This document shows, one piece after another, positions 61,534-64,000 of a stretch of DNA of 64,000 bases. This DNA comes from Tolypothrix sp. NIES-4075 (GTDB lineage: Bacteria; Cyanobacteriota; Cyanobacteriia; Cyanobacteriales; Nostocaceae), in the NCBI RefSeq assembly GCF_002218085.1, contig NZ_BDUC01000001.1:621955-685954 (forward strand), written 5' to 3'. Position 1 is the stretch's first letter. Each line of letters opens with the position of its first letter. The position numbers were made by a program, and so were the translations under genes. The notes beneath the pieces were generated by a model. That model ran no database searches. It saw only the letters and a program-made list of their open reading frames with translations, and was not told the origin of the DNA.

Positions 61534-62551
61534 ATCCAGCTTTTGTGATTAATTCTTTACCTTGAGATGTCTGAAGCAAGTTGACGTAGGCTTCTCCAGC
61601 TTGCTGGTCGCTTTGACCATTTTGCTTAACAATCACAAATAACCGTCTGGTAATCGGGTATTCACCACTTTGAAAGGCAGCTGCATTTATTTGGTTACGC
61701 TGTTGCGGACATTGCTCTAGGGAAACGAACGGCTCTTTGTAAGGTGGAATGAGACGATCTGATTGATGACCAACTGGCAAGGGTTTAACAGTACATTGTC
61801 CGACTATTTCCGGGGCAGAGGCATAGTAAATGCCACCTGGATTTTTCGCTAGTTTTTGTAAAGCTTCAGTTGTCCTGGGGATAAACTGCACATTTGCTGC
61901 AAACTTTTCTTTTTCTAAGACATTTTCCTCAAAGAATTGGATAGTGCCTCCCTCTTCGAGACGCCGAGAGTACGGTATAATTGCTAATTCTGGACCCCCT
62001 ACCTGTTTCCAGTTAGTAATTTTGCCAGTGTAAATGTCTTTTAGCTGGGCGAGGGTTAAACCAGGGATATTAAGATTGGGATTAACTGCGATCGCAATGC
62101 CATCAATTGCTACCGGGATTTCTTTTAAGGTCATGTTCAGTTGTTGCGCTTGCTGATATTCCTCTTGTTTAATTGAACGAGAAGACTGAGAAAAAGCTAA
62201 TTGGTTACTTAACAACATCTTGATTCCAGATGTAGTACCAGGGGCACCTGTGGTCGGATCGGTGTAGCGTAACCGAAATTGCGGTTGGGCAGTTTGAATC
62301 AGTGGGTCAATTTCTTTTCGGATAGATGCCCAAGTAGTGCTACCTCCATAGCTAAATAATCCAGAGGGAACCTTTGGCACTTGGGCAAAAGTGTCCGCTT
62401 TTGATACGACTTGCGGGGATGAATTTTTGGGAAAATTGCTGATAACACCATTGTCATGCAACCACCAAAACACAACCCCCACCAATCCGAGTGTCATCGT
62501 TAGAGCTAAAACTAAAACTGCTGTTTCATTAGCTTCTTTTTTTTGCGACAT
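61517..62551 (-). CDS. PstS-like phosphate-type solute-binding protein, membrane-anchored
   Basis: 344 residues. One N-terminal membrane helix (about 11-32, LVLALTMTLGLVGVVFWWL) anchors the protein instead of a cleaved signal. The PstS-like domain shows GLFSYGGSTTWASIRKEIDP, LAFSQSSRSIKQEEY, PVAIDGIAIAVNPNL, LKDIYTGKITNWKQVGGP and GIYYASAPEI. No pst permease genes are nearby. It lies beside an amino-acid-type binding protein with a similar N-terminal anchor, so both may be sensing or scavenging proteins. Confidence 0.88.
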   Translation of the reverse strand: MSQKKEANETAVLVLALTMTLGLVGVVFWWLHDNGVISNFPKNSSPQVVSKADTFAQVPKVPSGLFSYGGSTTWASIRKEIDPLIQTAQPQFRLRYTDPTTGAPGTTSGIKMLLSNQLAFSQSSRSIKQEEYQQAQQLNMTLKEIPVAIDGIAIAVNPNLNIPGLTLAQLKDIYTGKITNWKQVGGPELAIIPYSRRLEEGGTIQFFEENVLEKEKFAANVQFIPRTTEALQKLAKNPGGIYYASAPEIVGQCTVKPLPVGHQSDRLIPPYKEPFVSLEQCPQQRNQINAAAFQSGEYPITRRLFVIVKQNGQSDQQAGEAYVNLLQTSQGKELITKAGFVTIR

Positions 62552-62628
62552 AATCGTTTATTTGATTTTTGTCTATACGTGCAATGTGACATTTTGCTGA
62601 TGGTTATAGGTTAACGATTGGTTAATTT

Positions 62629-64000
62629 TTAATTTTTGATTGCAGATTGTGGTATTGGCACAAAATCATACCCAGTACGAGAACGAGTACCGGGAGCGAT
62701 TTTTACAAGTTGAACTGGAGCATTGCGATCGCCTGATGCTAAAAACCGAATCGCACCAGAAGCACCAGTAGCAGAAAAGTTAGACGAGGTAAGTGCTTGC
62801 TGTACCCCCTCGCGGTTTGGATTAAGTTCAATAGCGGCAATCAACGCTTTTGTCGCGTCATATGATAAAGCAGTTCGCCAATTCACATCAGCACCCCACA
62901 ATTGCCGCGACTTTTGAGGAAAGTCTGAAGAAAGATTGCCATCAATATGCCAGGGAACTGCTACCACCATTCCTACAGCTTTCTCACGTCCAAGTTCTAA
63001 AGTTTTCAACATGTAAACATCATCTCCCCCAAGCATTGCTAACCGTTTATCGTTAACTTGAATTACTTGCAATGCTTTGTCGAGAGTATTAGCGTTAGCA
63101 GCTAACATCAAAACTTCTGCACCTTGCTTAATGGCTTGTTCTACACTTCTAGCCGCACTAAAATTTGCTTGGGACAAGTCAAATTCATTCGATACTTGTC
63201 CACCATTCAAAGACACAGATGAGACAAACTCAGATTTGAGCGATTGGCTGTAGTTACTTTGGGAATTGAAAAAAACCGCTGCATTTTTTTTCTGCAAGTT
63301 GTTTACCATGTAGTTGGCTAAACTTCTGGCAGCAATGAAATCACTAGTACAGGTACGAAAAACGTAAGGACTCAAGTTAGAAATCTTAACAGAAGTACTG
63401 GTGGGAGTGATGGCTACAAGTTTTCCAGAAGTATAAACAGTGCCTGCGGCTAAAGTTGCATCGCTGGTATTAGGACCAATTACACCTAATATTTCCTGAT
63501 TTTTAACTAACGTTGTAGCGATTTGCTTGGATATTTCCGGATTATCATCATCGTTGGCTATCCCTACCTTCAACTTCACTTTCTTAATGCCTCCAGAGGC
63601 ATTTATTTCATTTTGAGCCTGAGCGATACCGCGTAAAATTTCTAAAGAGGTATTTGGATCGTTACCAATGGGCAAAGATGTTGCAATTGTGTAGCTTTTT
63701 GCCGAGCCAATCCGGGCATTATTAAGAAATATCAACGCCTCTGGGTCGTTAGGGTTTAGTTTTAAAGCCGCTGTCAAAGGAGCGATCGCTTTTTCATAAC
63801 TTCCCCGTGCGATCGCTTCTACACCTTCTTTTTTAGCTGGGGCTATTTCCCCTGTAATTAAAGTTTTTTCCCCAAAACTAATTCGGTCTTTAATTGATTC
63901 TTGATTATTATTTGACTGTGAATTACGTAATGGTTGATTTTGTGGTATAATATTGTATTTAAATAACCACAAACCACCGCCGATAACTCCCAATGTAATT
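62629..64000 (-). CDS. branched-chain amino-acid-type solute-binding protein (5' end outside window)
   Basis: At least 456 residues; the frame is open to the window edge, so the true start is beyond 64000. N-terminal membrane helix (LGVIGGGLWLFKYN), a TPR-like segment (EAIARGSYEKAIAPLTAALKLNPNDPEA), then a periplasmic-binding-protein type 1 domain (YTIATSLPIGNDPNTSLEILRG, ILGVIGPNTSDATLAAG, NAAVFFNSQSNYSQSL, AMLGGDDVYM, ALSYDATKALIAAIE). The TPR plus receptor-ligand-binding combination is known in cyanobacteria next to Ser/Thr kinase genes; the upstream gene is not visible. Confidence 0.85.
   Translation of the reverse strand, partial: ITLGVIGGGLWLFKYNIIPQNQPLRNSQSNNNQESIKDRISFGEKTLITGEIAPAKKEGVEAIARGSYEKAIAPLTAALKLNPNDPEALIFLNNARIGSAKSYTIATSLPIGNDPNTSLEILRGIAQAQNEINASGGIKKVKLKVGIANDDDNPEISKQIATTLVKNQEILGVIGPNTSDATLAAGTVYTSGKLVAITPTSTSVKISNLSPYVFRTCTSDFIAARSLANYMVNNLQKKNAAVFFNSQSNYSQSLKSEFVSSVSLNGGQVSNEFDLSQANFSAARSVEQAIKQGAEVLMLAANANTLDKALQVIQVNDKRLAMLGGDDVYMLKTLELGREKAVGMVVAVPWHIDGNLSSDFPQKSRQLWGADVNWRTALSYDATKALIAAIELNPNREGVQQALTSSNFSATGASGAIRFLASGDRNAPVQLVKIAPGTRSRTGYDFVPIPQSAIKN

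Noticed and set aside
1..64000. tRNA, rRNA, prophage or integrated plasmid
   Set aside because: No cloverleaf with T-loop GGTTCGA in a non-coding region, no rRNA, and no phage structural or integrase genes were recognised by eye.

Overview
The window reads as chromosome of a filamentous, probably heterocyst-forming cyanobacterium (Nostocales type). The basis is frequent HIP1 octamers (GCGATCGC), a Ser/Thr-His dual kinase of the HstK type, an SLH-OprB porin, cyanobacterial-style PolA, RecF and P-type ATPase, and the intergenic GGGGCAATGGGG-like and short-tandem repeats typical of these genomes. No tRNA, rRNA, phage or CRISPR was seen.

Layout. 0-3.3 kb: a cobalt/nickel ECF transporter operon (cbiM-PDGLE-cbiQ-cbiO, minus strand), converging on a small decapeptide-repeat protein with a Met/His tail. 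3.6-11.2 kb: lipoprotein, SLH-porin, secreted repeat protein, DUF1361 membrane protein, baeRF-family protein, exported protein. 11.4-29.8 kb: mostly housekeeping (PEP-synthase-like enzyme, MgtC, RecF, Ca-type P-ATPase, propeller-transglutaminase, pentapeptide protein, PD-(D/E)XK nuclease, phosphoglucomutase-type enzyme, LapA-domain protein, a DUF4160/DUF2442 pair, PolA). 29.8-45.1 kb: minus-strand signalling block with a 1973-residue dual kinase, a REC-PAS histidine kinase, a membrane hybrid kinase, an orphan sugar-type solute-binding lipoprotein and a kinase equal to the C-terminal half of an HstK. 45.2-55.3 kb: a RiPP locus. 55.3-58.1 kb: group II intron 3' end fused to a broken HstK N-terminal half. 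58.2-64 kb: HAD phosphatase, ArgS-like protein without a catalytic core, Crp/Fnr regulator, PstS-like protein with a decayed duplicate, and an edge-truncated amino-acid-type binding protein.

The most notable system is the RiPP locus. It has a PqqD-like recognition protein, a lasso-type transglutaminase-fold leader protease (B2), an HprK-like kinase, a nucleotidyltransferase and an ABC exporter, the accessory set of phosphorylating lasso clusters, plus two glycosyltransferases and a sugar-nucleotide epimerase. Three precursor genes carry lasso-like leaders (YxxPxL...G...LTQ), but their Gly/Thr/Pro cores have no Asp/Glu for a macrolactam ring, and no asparagine-synthetase-like cyclase is present. 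This suggests a linear, glycosylated and/or phosphorylated lasso relative. The locus sits between two complementary halves of an HstK gene, with IS remnants on one side and a group II intron end on the other.

A second theme is that intergenic-type repeats have entered coding regions in frame (porin, secreted repeat protein, recF, hybrid kinase, ArgS-like protein, HstK pseudogene).
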